Origin: Mucilaginibacter gossypiicola
GTDB taxonomy: Bacteria > Bacteroidota > Bacteroidia > Sphingobacteriales > Sphingobacteriaceae
Direction: 5' to 3'
Assembly (NCBI RefSeq): GCF_900110105.1
Contig: NZ_FOCL01000001.1
Location: 62,001 to 126,000, forward strand
Length of the DNA stretch: 64,000 nucleotides
Shown: positions 16,547 through 25,801 of the stretch, piece by piece
How the letters are laid out: every line of letters starts with the position of its first letter
Numbering within the stretch: position 1 is the first letter of the stretch
Translations under genes and position numbers: made by a program
Notes under the pieces: model-generated
What the model was told of the DNA's origin: nothing
Databases searched by the model: none
The model's input: the letters and a program-made list of their open reading frames with translations, nothing else

Positions 16547-17794
16547 TTACGGATTGCGGGTTTGTCCGTTGCCTTTAACTATCCATTTGTAACTGGTAAG
16601 TTCTTCCAGGCCCATAGGGCCCCGGGCATGGAGTTTCTGAGTGCTGATGCCAATTTCGGCTCCGAGACCAAACTGTGCTCCATCTGTAAACGCAGTTGAA
16701 ACATTGGCGTAAACCGCTGCTGCATCCACATCATTTAAAAATTTAGCAATATTTTCAGCATCTTCAGAGATAATGGCCTCGCTATGTTTTGAGCTGTTAA
16801 CGGCGATATATGCTAAAGCTTCAGTAAATGAAGCTACCGTTTTGATAGCCATCTTCATAGAAAGAAACTCAGTACCAAAGTGTTCCGGGCTGGCCTCATG
16901 TAAAAGGCTGGGCGGGTAATCATCTTTTAAAGCTGCAAAAGCCTGTTCATCAGCAAAGATCTCCACTTCTTTTTCTTTAAGGATTTGAGCCAGTTGCGGC
17001 AAATCGCTTAGACGGGCTGAGTGAATGATCAAACAATCTAAAGCGTTGCAAACACTTACCCGGCGCGTTTTGGCGTTGGCAATAATTTCTGCCCCTTTTT
17101 CCAGGTTGCCAGATTGGTCGAAATAAGTATGTACAATGCCGGCGCCTGTCTCAATAACCGGTACTTTACTATTGTCCCGTACAAAGTCAATCAATGATTG
17201 GCTGCCTCTTGGTATGAGTACATCGATATAACCAATTGCACTTAATAAGGCTGTTGTAGCCTCACGTTCGGCAGGGAGCAGGGTAACTACATTAACGTCA
17301 ATACCATGTTTTGCCAATACTTTATGAATAACCAAGATTATCGCCCGGTTGGAAAAATCGGCATCGCTGCCACCTTTTAATACACTGATGTTGCCTGTTT
17401 TAAAGCAAAGTGCAAAAACATCAAAAGTAACATTGGGCCGGGCTTCGTATATAACACCAACAACGCCAAGTGGCACGCGTATTTTTGATATCGATAAGCC
17501 ATTAGGCATTTCGGTAGCCGAAAGTTGTTTGCCAAGCGGGCTATCCAGTTTGGCAACACTCTGCATGTCGCCGGCAATACCTTTAATCCTGTCGGCAGTA
17601 AGTTTAAGCCTGTCATATTTGGGGTCTGCCGGATCCATGCGGTCAAGATCTTTCTGGTTTTCGGCCAGGATGTATTCGGTTTGGGCTATAGCTTCTGCTG
17701 CAACATCCTCCAAAACCCTATTGATTACGGAAGGGGCAAGAGGGGCTTTGCGGCTTGCTTCACGTGCTTTATCAAAATAGCTGTTATAATTCAT
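16547..17794 (-). CDS. proA: gamma-glutamyl phosphate reductase
   Basis: A 415-residue protein of the aldehyde dehydrogenase superfamily. It reduces glutamyl-5-phosphate to the semialdehyde with NADPH, the second step of proline synthesis. Visible hallmarks are [17 protein letters not shown], the cofactor-binding [10 protein letters not shown], and the catalytic cysteine region [13 protein letters not shown]. The C-terminus has [20 protein letters not shown]. The length is that of the family. It lies five bases downstream of proB on the same strand, a normal proBA operon. Confidence 0.97.
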   Translation of the reverse strand: MNYNSYFDKAREASRKAPLAPSVINRVLEDVAAEAIAQTEYILAENQKDLDRMDPADPKYDRLKLTADRIKGIAGDMQSVAKLDSPLGKQLSATEMPNGLSISKIRVPLGVVGVIYEARPNVTFDVFALCFKTGNISVLKGGSDADFSNRAIILVIHKVLAKHGIDVNVVTLLPAEREATTALLSAIGYIDVLIPRGSQSLIDFVRDNSKVPVIETGAGIVHTYFDQSGNLEKGAEIIANAKTRRVSVCNALDCLIIHSARLSDLPQLAQILKEKEVEIFADEQAFAALKDDYPPSLLHEASPEHFGTEFLSMKMAIKTVASFTEALAYIAVNSSKHSEAIISEDAENIAKFLNDVDAAAVYANVSTAFTDGAQFGLGAEIGISTQKLHARGPMGLEELTSYKWIVKGNGQTRNP

Positions 17795-17799
17795 GGTAT

Positions 17800-18879
17800 T
17801 TAGCCTTGTAAATAAAGATAATCATAATGTACCAGTGCCTTTTGGTTTTTTTGGCCAACGCGTTCACGGGCCTTATCTGAGCCATATTCGGCAATGCCTA
17901 AACCAATAAGCTTATCGGTATCATCAATCAGTTTAATAATATCGCCTTTTTTAAAGTCGGTTATTACACCAACAATTCCAACCGGTAATAAACTGGTTGC
18001 TTTGTTCGAGATCAGTGCAGCTTTTGCACCGGCATTAATGAGTACACTGCCGGTTGCTGATTTTTCGGAGTGGGCAATCCATTTCTTTTTGCCTGATGCC
18101 GTTTTATTTGGTATGAAACGGGTGTGCGTAACCTGGTTTTCCAGAACATCGGTTAAAATTTGATCCCGTTTTCCGTTGGCAATGTGTACCGAAATACCAA
18201 GCTGCGCAGTTTTTTGCGCCATGGTTGATTTTGTGATCATGCCACCACGGCCAAATTGCGAACGGCCCGACGAAACAAAGCTTGAAAAATCAAGTTCGTT
18301 ACCACTAACCTCATCTATTACTGCCGATCCGGCTGCCTTGGGGTCGCCGTCGTAAATGCCATCAACGTTGGTGAGGATAATGAGGGCATTGGCATTAAGC
18401 ATAGAGGCTATGAGGCCTGCCAATTCATCGTTATCTGTAAACATTAACTCGGTTACGGATACTACGTCGTTTTCATTTACTACAGGGATCACCTCGTATT
18501 GCAGTAAAGCCTCAAGACAGTTTTTCATGTTGAGGTAATGCATCCTGTCCCTGAAATCTTCGCGGGTAACCAAAACCTGCGAACATAATATCTGAAACTG
18601 TTCAAATAAATGCGAATAGGTATTGATCAGTTTTACCTGACCGATAGAAGCCAGTACCTGGCGGGCGGCGACAGCGTCGGACTTTTCTGCGACAGTAATC
18701 AGGCTGCGGCCGGATGCCACGGCACCCGATGAAACCAGTATCACTTCAATACCTTGCTTTTTTATCGCAGCTATCTGTTCAACCAAATGGGTTATCCTGG
18801 GTAGGTCGGGGAGGCCGTTTTCCTGGGTAATAACATTTGAGCCGATTTTGATAACGATGCGTTGATAATTGAAAGCCAT
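17800..18879 (-). CDS. proB: glutamate 5-kinase with PUA domain
   Basis: A 359-residue protein. The amino-acid kinase domain starts at once ([13 protein letters not shown]). It includes [13 protein letters not shown], the acceptor-site VVNENDVV and the Mg/ATP segment [11 protein letters not shown]-terminal PUA domain covers about residues 270-359 ([16 protein letters not shown]..). It phosphorylates glutamate to start proline synthesis and is usually feedback-inhibited by proline. Its stop is five bases before the proA start, so the two are one operon. Confidence 0.97.
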   Translation of the reverse strand: MAFNYQRIVIKIGSNVITQENGLPDLPRITHLVEQIAAIKKQGIEVILVSSGAVASGRSLITVAEKSDAVAARQVLASIGQVKLINTYSHLFEQFQILCSQVLVTREDFRDRMHYLNMKNCLEALLQYEVIPVVNENDVVSVTELMFTDNDELAGLIASMLNANALIILTNVDGIYDGDPKAAGSAVIDEVSGNELDFSSFVSSGRSQFGRGGMITKSTMAQKTAQLGISVHIANGKRDQILTDVLENQVTHTRFIPNKTASGKKKWIAHSEKSATGSVLINAGAKAALISNKATSLLPVGIVGVITDFKKGDIIKLIDDTDKLIGLGIAEYGSDKARERVGQKNQKALVHYDYLYLQG

Positions 18880-19312
18880 TAGCTGAGTACGGATTAAAGC
18901 TTCAATATTACTAATTTGGTGTTGATTTAAATTGTTTTATTTTAAAATTTCCAAAAAAATGATTGATTTTGCAGTAAAGTAGTTATTTGTTGTTGTATAT
19001 TCGGTTGTTTTTCTTAAAAACGTTATTAATTGCTCTTGTTTGACACTAAATATGTGTTTTTTGTTCCGAAATTTATCAAAAATGGTAAATATGTATCGGA
19101 AACTGAATATATCCGGGTAAAGGCATACAAATAAATGACGCCGTTCCTGGCTGTCATCATTCTCTAAAAAATAGAAATTCATTTTTTGAGTTTAGCCTGA
19201 TGCATATCAATTGTAGTCACTTGTTACATTAGTTTTCTACCATTACTCATAGGCTAAAACCGAGGGATCAATCAAGAAAAAGGTATCAATTAAAAAAATA
19301 CTTTAAAAATTC
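18880..19312. other. AT-rich intergenic region upstream of the TonB-receptor promoter
   Basis: About 430 bases with no convincing gene. An 81-codon minus-strand frame lies at 18937-19182, but its composition is that of AT-rich noncoding DNA. A TGTTACA heptamer occurs near 19224. No hairpin with a T-tract was found. The proB promoter should lie at the left end. Confidence 0.5.
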
Positions 19313-19342
19313 TTGACAGCCAATGATAAATTTATATTTTTG
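19313..19342 (+). promoter_or_regulatory. promoter of the TonB receptor leader
   Basis: TTG (in TTGACA) at 19313-19315 and TATTTTTG at 19335-19342, separated by 19 bases: a full match to the Bacteroidota -33/-7 consensus. Transcription should begin near 19347, leaving a leader of about 155 bases before the receptor ATG. Confidence 0.75.
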
Positions 19343-19361
19343 TCGACTAATTCTATAGACA

Positions 19362-19436
19362 ATGTATCATTTTAATGCACTTGCCATTCAACCTATGTTA
19401 AAAATGCAGCCCCATGCTGTGATGTGTTGTTGTTGA
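19362..19436 (+). CDS. 24-residue poly-cysteine leader peptide (uORF) of the TonB receptor
   Basis: ATG at 19362 is the first start codon after the predicted transcription start. The frame runs 24 codons and ends with ATG TGT TGT TGT TGA, so the peptide ends in MCCC; its second half reads MLKMQPHAVMCCC. In-frame ATGs at 19395 and 19404 could also serve as starts. Three consecutive Cys codons directly before the stop are what is expected of a leader that stalls ribosomes when Cys-tRNA is short. Short reading frames with consecutive Cys codons are known as cysteine-responsive attenuators in mycobacteria. No terminator lies between the uORF and the receptor gene (66 bases), so control would be translational or Rho-linked. 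Confidence 0.65.
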   Translation: MYHFNALAIQPMLKMQPHAVMCCC

Positions 19437-19502
19437 GAATAGCCTTCCAATTGACAATAATCAACCAACCAATCACTTTTTACCACCACACAAAATCACT
19501 TC

Positions 19503-22448
19503 ATGAAAATTTTTACAAACTCAATTAAGATAGTTGTGCTTTTCCTGGTACTGTTACCGGGGCTAAGTTACGCGCAACTGAACGGCTCATATATATTGAG
19601 CGGAAAAGTAGACGATGACCAGGGCAAACCGCTGGTAGGGGCTACCGTATCTATTAAAGGTACAACTAATAAAACATCAACCGATACAACCGGTAAATTC
19701 TCTTTAACTACCAGCGCTAAACTACCCTATACGCTTGTTTTTACAGCAGTAGGTTATCAGCCTCAGGAGTTTTATATAAAAAATGCCAATAGCGCGGTAA
19801 ACATTACGCTTACAACGCAATCATTACTGGTTAATGAGGTGGTAGTAACGGCATCGCGTAAAGAAGAAAAACTGCTTCGTTCACCGGTTGCTATCGAAAA
19901 ACTGAGTATCACTGCTTTAAAACAGTCGCCTGGCCCCAGCTTTTATGATGCTTTGGAGAACGTTAAAGGCGTACAGATGACCACTACGAGTATCACCCTT
20001 AAAGTGCCTAACACGCGTGGTTTCAATAGCCCAAACAACTTTAGGTTTATGCAGTTGGTTGATGGTGTTGATATGCAATCGGCAACATTGGGTGTTCCAC
20101 TTGGTAACGCTATTGGCCCAACCGAACTGGATATAGCCAGCGTGGAAATTACTCCGGGTGCTGCTGCTGCCCTTTACGGAACTAATGCCATTAACGGACT
20201 GTCGAACCTATTTACTAAAGATGCCTTTAAATACCAGGGCTTACGTTTTTACCATCGCCAGGGCGTTAACCATGTGGGTAACGACCGGTTAGGGGCAAGC
20301 TCACTTACCGAAGATGCTTTACGTTATGCCAAAGCCTTTAACGATAAGTTTGCCGTTAAAGTAAACTTCAGCTATATGCAAGGTCAGGACTGGCAATCAG
20401 ATACCCGCCTTGATCAAAATCCAACCAACCTAAAATCAGCAAATCCGGCTTATCCTGAATTAACAGGCACCAGCAACGCGGCTTATGACGGCTGGAACAA
20501 ATATGGTGACGACGCACTTGCCGGCAGTAATACTGTATCAATAAAAGGAATCACGGTTGATGGTAAAGCCCGCCCAAATCTTACCGTGGCACGTACAGGA
20601 TACAATGAGGTTGACCTGGTTGATCCGCATGTGAAAAACTTGAAGTTAGATGGTACGCTGGCTTATAAATTATCGCCAAGCACTGTACTGTCATATACCT
20701 ACCGTTATGGCAGGCTTGATGGCGTGTTTCAGCGTGGTAACAAAATTTCGTTGCAAGGCGCAACCGTTCAGAACCATAAAATTGAGTTAAAAGGAAAAGA
20801 TTTCCTGGTTCGTGGTTACGAATCGATCGAAAATACCGGTAACTCATTTAACGTAAAACCACTGGCAGATAACCTTGATCTTAATCATGCCAGCAACTCG
20901 GCCTGGGCAACTTTATATGGTAATGCTTTAAAAGCTTATAATGGTGGTGTACTTACTTCGGCAAATCTCGCAGCGGCTGAGCAGGCTGCCCGCGCTGCAG
21001 CTGATAAAGGTAGGGTTGAGCCAGGTACTCCTGAGTTTGATGCTTTGAGGAAAACCATTATAGGTATTAATAACTGGGATATTAAGTCGAGCCTGATCCC
21101 TAATGCACCGGTTACAGGTGGTGCAGCATTGGTTCAAAAAAGCCATATGTACAACGGCGAGGCTCAGTGGGATTTGAGCAGCAAAGTTAAATTTGTTGAC
21201 CTGTTGGTTGGTGCTGATGTACGTGTGTACAGCATTACACCTGATGGTAACAACTTCGTGGATTTTAGCCGCCCAATTGCCGACAGGAATACACCATTGG
21301 CTGACGGCACTTTTGGTAAAGATGTGATCTACAAAAAATATGGCGCCTTTACCCAGGTTACCAAAACTTTTTTTGATGAAAAACTAAAATTATTCGGCTC
21401 CATCCGCTGGGATCGCAACCCATACTTCGATCCTAAATTTACACCGCGTTTAGCCGCTGTTTACACCGTTAATCAAAATCATAACTTCAGGTTTACATTC
21501 CAGAACGGCTATCGTTTCCCTTCATTGTTTGAGGCTTTATCATACGTAAATAACGGTCGCGTAAAACGTGTGGGCAGTTTACCATTCATTAACGAAGGCT
21601 TAGGATATCTTGGTAATAGCTATACTCAAACATCAGTAGTGGCATTTAACGCAGCTGTGAATGCTGCAGGCGGCTCAGATCAGGCAGCTTTGGCTAACCG
21701 TAACCTGTTAAAAGTAGCGGACCTGCCACCGGCACGTCCTGAACAGATTACTTCTTTTGAAGTTGGTTACAAAGGCATAGTAGCCGATAACAAAGTGTTC
21801 ATTGACATTGATGCATACACTAACCGCTATGACGGTTTCCTTGGTCAGGTGCAGGTGTTTGTGCCAAATGGTGCTACTGTAGGCTCGGATGCAGCTGTAT
21901 TATCAATGCTTGATATCAACCGTGACCCTACAACAGGTACATCAACTAACGCTGCCAGCCAGGGTCAAAGCAGGTACCGTGTTTATACCAACGCCAAAAA
22001 CATCTATCATAATTATGGTTCATCGGCAGGTATCACTTATAATTTCTACCAGCACTATACGGTATCGGGTAACGTAAGCTTTAATAAGTTGAAAGCCCAA
22101 ACAGCTTCAGATATCTTTGTTACAGGCTTCAATACTCCTGAATGGTCGGGCAACGTATCGTTCGGTAACCGCGAGGTGGTTAAAAACTTTGGTTTTAACG
22201 TGGTTTACAAATGGCAACAATCGTACCTGTGGGAGAGCCCATTGGTTACCGGTACTGTGCCTTCAATTAAAACAGTTGATGCTCAGGTTACTTACCGCGT
22301 GCCTTCATACTACGCAACATTTAAGTTAGGCGCTACTGATATCTTTAACAAAAGGTATTATCAATATGCCGGCGGTCCAACCATCGGTGGCTTATACTAT
22401 GTTTCTGTAACACTTGACGGATTGTTAGCCGGTAACAGCAACAAGTAA
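19503..22448 (+). CDS. TonB-dependent outer-membrane receptor, probably part of the sulfur regulon
   Basis: A 981-residue protein. A signal peptide (SIKIVVLFLVLLPGLSYAQ) is followed by a carboxypeptidase-regulatory-like domain (about 32-115, LSGKVDDDQGKPLVGATVSI). The plug domain starts at EVVVTASRKEEKLLRSPVAI and includes ITPGAAAALYGTNAINGL. A 22-strand barrel runs to the C-terminus. It moves a bound substrate across the outer membrane using TonB energy. The substrate is not visible in the sequence. The poly-Cys leader and the convergent sulfite-reduction operon suggest a sulfur-containing compound or sulfate source, but this is inference. No SusD gene follows, and a terminator lies 30 bases after the stop, so the unit is monocistronic. 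Confidence 0.93.
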   Translation: MKIFTNSIKIVVLFLVLLPGLSYAQLNGSYILSGKVDDDQGKPLVGATVSIKGTTNKTSTDTTGKFSLTTSAKLPYTLVFTAVGYQPQEFYIKNANSAVNITLTTQSLLVNEVVVTASRKEEKLLRSPVAIEKLSITALKQSPGPSFYDALENVKGVQMTTTSITLKVPNTRGFNSPNNFRFMQLVDGVDMQSATLGVPLGNAIGPTELDIASVEITPGAAAALYGTNAINGLSNLFTKDAFKYQGLRFYHRQGVNHVGNDRLGASSLTEDALRYAKAFNDKFAVKVNFSYMQGQDWQSDTRLDQNPTNLKSANPAYPELTGTSNAAYDGWNKYGDDALAGSNTVSIKGITVDGKARPNLTVARTGYNEVDLVDPHVKNLKLDGTLAYKLSPSTVLSYTYRYGRLDGVFQRGNKISLQGATVQNHKIELKGKDFLVRGYESIENTGNSFNVKPLADNLDLNHASNSAWATLYGNALKAYNGGVLTSANLAAAEQAARAAADKGRVEPGTPEFDALRKTIIGINNWDIKSSLIPNAPVTGGAALVQKSHMYNGEAQWDLSSKVKFVDLLVGADVRVYSITPDGNNFVDFSRPIADRNTPLADGTFGKDVIYKKYGAFTQVTKTFFDEKLKLFGSIRWDRNPYFDPKFTPRLAAVYTVNQNHNFRFTFQNGYRFPSLFEALSYVNNGRVKRVGSLPFINEGLGYLGNSYTQTSVVAFNAAVNAAGGSDQAALANRNLLKVADLPPARPEQITSFEVGYKGIVADNKVFIDIDAYTNRYDGFLGQVQVFVPNGATVGSDAAVLSMLDINRDPTTGTSTNAASQGQSRYRVYTNAKNIYHNYGSSAGITYNFYQHYTVSGNVSFNKLKAQTASDIFVTGFNTPEWSGNVSFGNREVVKNFGFNVVYKWQQSYLWESPLVTGTVPSIKTVDAQVTYRVPSYYATFKLGATDIFNKRYYQYAGGPTIGGLYYVSVTLDGLLAGNSNK

Positions 22449-22477
22449 GCGCTTTTATTACGTTTATATTAGTTTGT

Positions 22478-22513
22478 AAGGGGATGAGGTGTAAAAACTT
22501 CATCCCCTTTTTT
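22478..22513 (+). terminator. intrinsic terminator of the TonB receptor gene
   Basis: Arms AAGGGGATGA (22478-22487) and TCATCCCCTT (22500-22509) with a 12-base loop, then T's to 22513. Confidence 0.9.
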
Positions 22514-22514
22514 G

Positions 22515-22666
22515 ACCGCTGATTTTTCTATGATTTTTGTGATTACGCTGATTTTTTAACTGTGATAGAAATAGATGATTGTAAGAGATATTAATATAAA
22601 TAATCAAATCATTATAAAGCATAGAAAGTCATCAACCAAATCAATGCAATCAAAAAAATCAGCGGT
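22515..22666. repeat. long imperfect palindrome, family D
   Basis: ACCGCTGATTTTT (22515-22527) and AAAAATCAGCGGT (22654-22666) are exact reverse complements. The 126 bases between them are AT-rich and partly complementary (CTATGATTTTT.. against ..ATCAATGCAATC). It fills most of the gap between the convergent TonB receptor and cysH. The rest of the gap to 22816 holds no gene; a weak second inverted repeat (GAATTAGTTTGA / TCAAGCTAATCC) lies near 22758-22805. Confidence 0.65.
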
Positions 22667-22816
22667 AAAAAAAAGGCCAACCAATCTTTCGATTAATTGA
22701 CCTACGTATAAAAAAAAGCGTCTTTGACCTTGATTTACATGATCGGAGGATTTTCATGAATTAGTTTGATAGGATCAACTTGCATTGTTTTCAAGCTAAT
22801 CCTTAAATCCTATTCA

Positions 22817-23527
22817 TCAGGGTTTTGCTGTTTCATGTAACCCACATTCTTTTTTAGATTGATCTTCCCACCACCAGCGCCCGGCACGGAAATCTTCACC
22901 TTCGGCTACCGCACGGGTACATGGCATACAGCCGATGCTCGGGAAGCCTTTGTCATGCAGTGAGTTATATGGAATGTTATATTGTTTAATGTAAGCCTTC
23001 ACTTCGTCAAGCGTCCAGCTAAAAATAGGGTGGAACTTCACCAGTTGATTTTGTTCGTCCCATTCCAGGTCATGCATATCGTGGCGATTAACCGACTGTT
23101 CGGCACGGATGCCTGTAACCCAAATCCTATTGCCTTTTAAGGCACGCTTAAGCGGTTCTATTTTACGGATCCCGCAACACTCTTTACGGTTTTCAACCGA
23201 CTCGTAAAAGCTGTTAGGGCCCTTTTTGCTCACCATTTCTTCCAGCAACTCGTTATTTGGATAATAGGCATGAATGGGCTTCTGGTACCTGTTCATGGTA
23301 GCCGCCCAAACCGAATAAGTTTCACGGAAAAGCCTGCCGGTTTCAAGCGTAAATACTTTTATAGGCAGGTTATTGGAAAATATCATGTGACTGATCACCT
23401 GATCTTCCCAGCCAAAGCTGGTTGAGAAAATCACCTCGCCCGGAAACTGCTCTGCCAATTTGGTCAGGGCTTCAATAGGGGCGAGCCCGGCAGTTACGCC
23501 TTGTATTTGTTGTAATGCGGTGCTCAT
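22817..23527 (-). CDS. cysH: adenylyl-sulfate / phosphoadenylyl-sulfate reductase
   Basis: A 236-residue protein. It carries the catalytic C-terminal motif ECGLH and both halves of the [4Fe-4S] signature: the Cys-Cys pair in KECCGIRK and CMPC in IGCMPCTRA. The presence of these cysteines marks the iron-sulfur, APS-reducing type rather than the cluster-free E. coli PAPS reductase. The nucleotide-binding SFGWEDQVISHM lies near the N-terminus. It makes sulfite from activated sulfate with thioredoxin as donor. It is the last gene of the minus-strand sulfur operon, two bases after the siroheme-synthase/TauE fusion. No sulfate adenylyltransferase gene (cysD/cysN or sat) lies in the window. Confidence 0.94.
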   Translation of the reverse strand: MSTALQQIQGVTAGLAPIEALTKLAEQFPGEVIFSTSFGWEDQVISHMIFSNNLPIKVFTLETGRLFRETYSVWAATMNRYQKPIHAYYPNNELLEEMVSKKGPNSFYESVENRKECCGIRKIEPLKRALKGNRIWVTGIRAEQSVNRHDMHDLEWDEQNQLVKFHPIFSWTLDEVKAYIKQYNIPYNSLHDKGFPSIGCMPCTRAVAEGEDFRAGRWWWEDQSKKECGLHETAKP

Positions 23528-23529
23528 TT

Positions 23530-25038
23530 TTATATAACCTTAGTAATAAACATGATAATAGAACGGATACTGATGAGGATAACGATTATCGATACCGCTA
23601 CCATGATAGTTTTTGCAGAGATCTTATTGGAGATCTTAGCCGCAATTGGTGAAGCAAGCGCACTGCCTAAGATAAGGCCTGCTACAGCCTGCCAATGATC
23701 ACTGCTCACCATAGCAATAAAGGTTATGGACCCCATTATCGCTACAAAAAAACGGGAAAGCTTAACGGTACCTAATGAAAAACGAGGGCTCCTGCCGCCG
23801 GCAATCAGGGTAGATAGCACGATTGAACCCCAGCCGCCACCACCAACGGCATCAATAAAGCCGCCGCCTAAACCAAGCAGCGAAATGCGTTTTACTTTAT
23901 CAGCCGATTTTTTCTTTTGAGTGTTGAATGCTTTTTTGAATATTACTATACCTAATATCAGTGTATAAACAGATACAACAGGCTTGGTATACATGCTGTA
24001 ATGCTCAAGCGATGACAACAAGTAAGCCCCTGTTACAGCACCGATGATACCCGGTATAACCAGGAGTTTAAATAGCTTCCAGTTGATGTTGCCCATGCGG
24101 TAATGCATCCAGCCGGCTATGCCGCAACTCATGATCTCGGAAAGGTGCACGCCCATACTGGCCGAGGCCGGAGGGATACCCATTGAAAGAGAGAATGTGG
24201 TTGAGGTAACTCCGTACGACATGCCAATGGCGCCGTCAATCATAGCAAATACAAACCCAGCTCCTAAAAAGTAATAAAAGATAGGATCGATACCGGTTAC
24301 GAAGTTTTTAAAGTTAGGCTCCTTAAAATATAGTGCGGTTATACCAATGGCCAACGATACGATAATGGTTGACCAAATCAACCAGATGAAATTTTTGCGG
24401 CTGGCGGCTTTAGGCTCAACCAGTACAGATGTTACGCTGTTTAGTTTCTTTACCTTGTCGGCAAAATCACCTTCAAGGGTATTTCTTAGTTCGCTCATTT
24501 GCTGCAAAGTGATATCAAGCTCGGCAGGAAGGCTTTCATTTAATACTTCTTTTAGTCGTTTGGCCACAGTTGGTGATTTTCCGTTGGTAGATATGGCTAA
24601 TTTCAGATCGCCTTTTTGCACTATCGATCCTAAGTAAAAATCACATAATGCAGGCTTGTCCGCTACGTTGATCAGCAATTTACGATCATGAGCCGCGTTG
24701 CGGATGTAATTGTTAAGCTCGCTATCGTTGGTAGCAGCGATAACTATATCGGCTTCGTTCAGATCATCATCAGTAAATGATTTTTGTACGATGCGGATAC
24801 CGGGGTATTGTGATGCAAGCGTATGTATCTCAGGCAAAAATTCGCGCGAAATAACGGTTACCCTCGCACTATTGCTGTTATTAAGCACAGCGGTAAGTTT
24901 TTCCAAACCAACATTGCCGCCGCCAATAAGCACGGTATGCAGGTCATTCAGCTTTAAAAAAACAGGGAAAAGCTGGTTGCCTTCCTGTTTTTCATCCTGA
25001 ATATTGGTTAAACTTTTATCCACGGGCAACAACGTCAT
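23530..25038 (-). CDS. fusion of siroheme-synthase N-terminal module and TauE/SafE-type permease
   Basis: A 502-residue two-part protein. Residues about 22-205 are a CysG-N/Met8p-like module: Rossmann motif VLIGGGNVGLEKL, then DIVIAATNDSELNNYIR and INVADKPALCDFYLGSIVQK, as in precorrin-2 dehydrogenase/sirohydrochlorin ferrochelatase. Residues about 220-502 are a membrane permease of the TSUP (TauE/SafE) family with about eight helices (for example FYYFLGAGFVFAMIDGAIGMSYG). One polypeptide would thus make the siroheme for sulfite reductase and move an anion, probably sulfite or sulfate, across the inner membrane. Its start lies inside the upstream cobA frame (23-base overlap), so translation is coupled. 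Confidence 0.88.
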   Translation of the reverse strand: MTLLPVDKSLTNIQDEKQEGNQLFPVFLKLNDLHTVLIGGGNVGLEKLTAVLNNSNSARVTVISREFLPEIHTLASQYPGIRIVQKSFTDDDLNEADIVIAATNDSELNNYIRNAAHDRKLLINVADKPALCDFYLGSIVQKGDLKLAISTNGKSPTVAKRLKEVLNESLPAELDITLQQMSELRNTLEGDFADKVKKLNSVTSVLVEPKAASRKNFIWLIWSTIIVSLAIGITALYFKEPNFKNFVTGIDPIFYYFLGAGFVFAMIDGAIGMSYGVTSTTFSLSMGIPPASASMGVHLSEIMSCGIAGWMHYRMGNINWKLFKLLVIPGIIGAVTGAYLLSSLEHYSMYTKPVVSVYTLILGIVIFKKAFNTQKKKSADKVKRISLLGLGGGFIDAVGGGGWGSIVLSTLIAGGRSPRFSLGTVKLSRFFVAIMGSITFIAMVSSDHWQAVAGLILGSALASPIAAKISNKISAKTIMVAVSIIVILISIRSIIMFITKVI

Positions 25039-25801
25039 AAACTTCTTGTATCAATTGGAATTTTGGATGAAGTGATACCACTTCGCCTAAAACAATAATT
25101 GCAGGCGATGAGATATCGCTTTCTTCAACGGCATTAACAATGGTATCCACAGTTGCAACGGCAATTTTTTCTTCAGCTGTTGATCCGCTTTGGATAACGG
25201 CTACAGGTAGTTTGTTCTTGCCTTGTAACTTAAATATTTCAGTAATTTCGGCCAACTTATGGATTCCCATCAATACAACTACAGTAGCGTTTGAGCGTGA
25301 AGCATCAACAAGGTCGTTCGAGACCTTACCATTGGCCGTAGTGCCGGTAACTACCCAAAAACTTTCGCTTAAACCGCGGTGGGTAACAGGGATTTGCTGT
25401 AGCTCGGGTACAGCTATCGAACTGGAAATACCCGGAATAACCGAAGCCGCTATATTGTGTTTCGCTGCAATGATTAACTCTTCATATCCGCGACCGAATA
25501 CAAATGGGTCACCGCCTTTTAACCTAACCACATGGCCATAGTTTTTGGCGTAATCAACCATAAGGTTATTAATTGCTTCCTGCGAAAAGGCATGGTCGCC
25601 GGAACGTTTGCCAACATAAACTTTTGTGGAGTTTTGCGGGGCATAATCAAGTAGCTCCTCATTAACCAAGGCATCGTACAAAACAACATCGGCTGTTTTT
25701 AAAGCTTTTATGGCTTTTATGGTTATCAGGTCGGCATCACCAGGGCCGGCGCCCACCAGCGTGATGCGCGGCTCTTTTATATTTTTATTACTATCAGTCA
25801 T
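25016..25801 (-). CDS. cobA: uroporphyrinogen-III C-methyltransferase (SUMT)
   Basis: A 261-residue protein of the tetrapyrrole methylase family. It has the N-terminal signature ITLVGAGPGDADLITIKA, the DVVLYDALV loop, the SAM-site RLKGGDPFVFGRG and the IPGISSSIAVPELQQIPVTH segment. It methylates uroporphyrinogen III twice to give precorrin-2, which the next gene's CysG-N module turns into siroheme. It overlaps the sulfite reductase gene by one base (25801) and the next gene by 23, so the operon is tightly coupled. The name sumT is equally usual. Confidence 0.95.
   Translation of the reverse strand: MTDSNKNIKEPRITLVGAGPGDADLITIKAIKALKTADVVLYDALVNEELLDYAPQNSTKVYVGKRSGDHAFSQEAINNLMVDYAKNYGHVVRLKGGDPFVFGRGYEELIIAAKHNIAASVIPGISSSIAVPELQQIPVTHRGLSESFWVVTGTTANGKVSNDLVDASRSNATVVVLMGIHKLAEITEIFKLQGKNKLPVAVIQSGSTAEEKIAVATVDTIVNAVEESDISSPAIIVLGEVVSLHPKFQLIQEVYDVVARG

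Noticed and set aside
18937..19182. 81-codon minus-strand frame in the gap before the TonB receptor
   Set aside because: The composition is that of AT-rich noncoding DNA with many Phe/Ile/Lys/Asn residues, there is no recognisable motif, and no promoter is evident.
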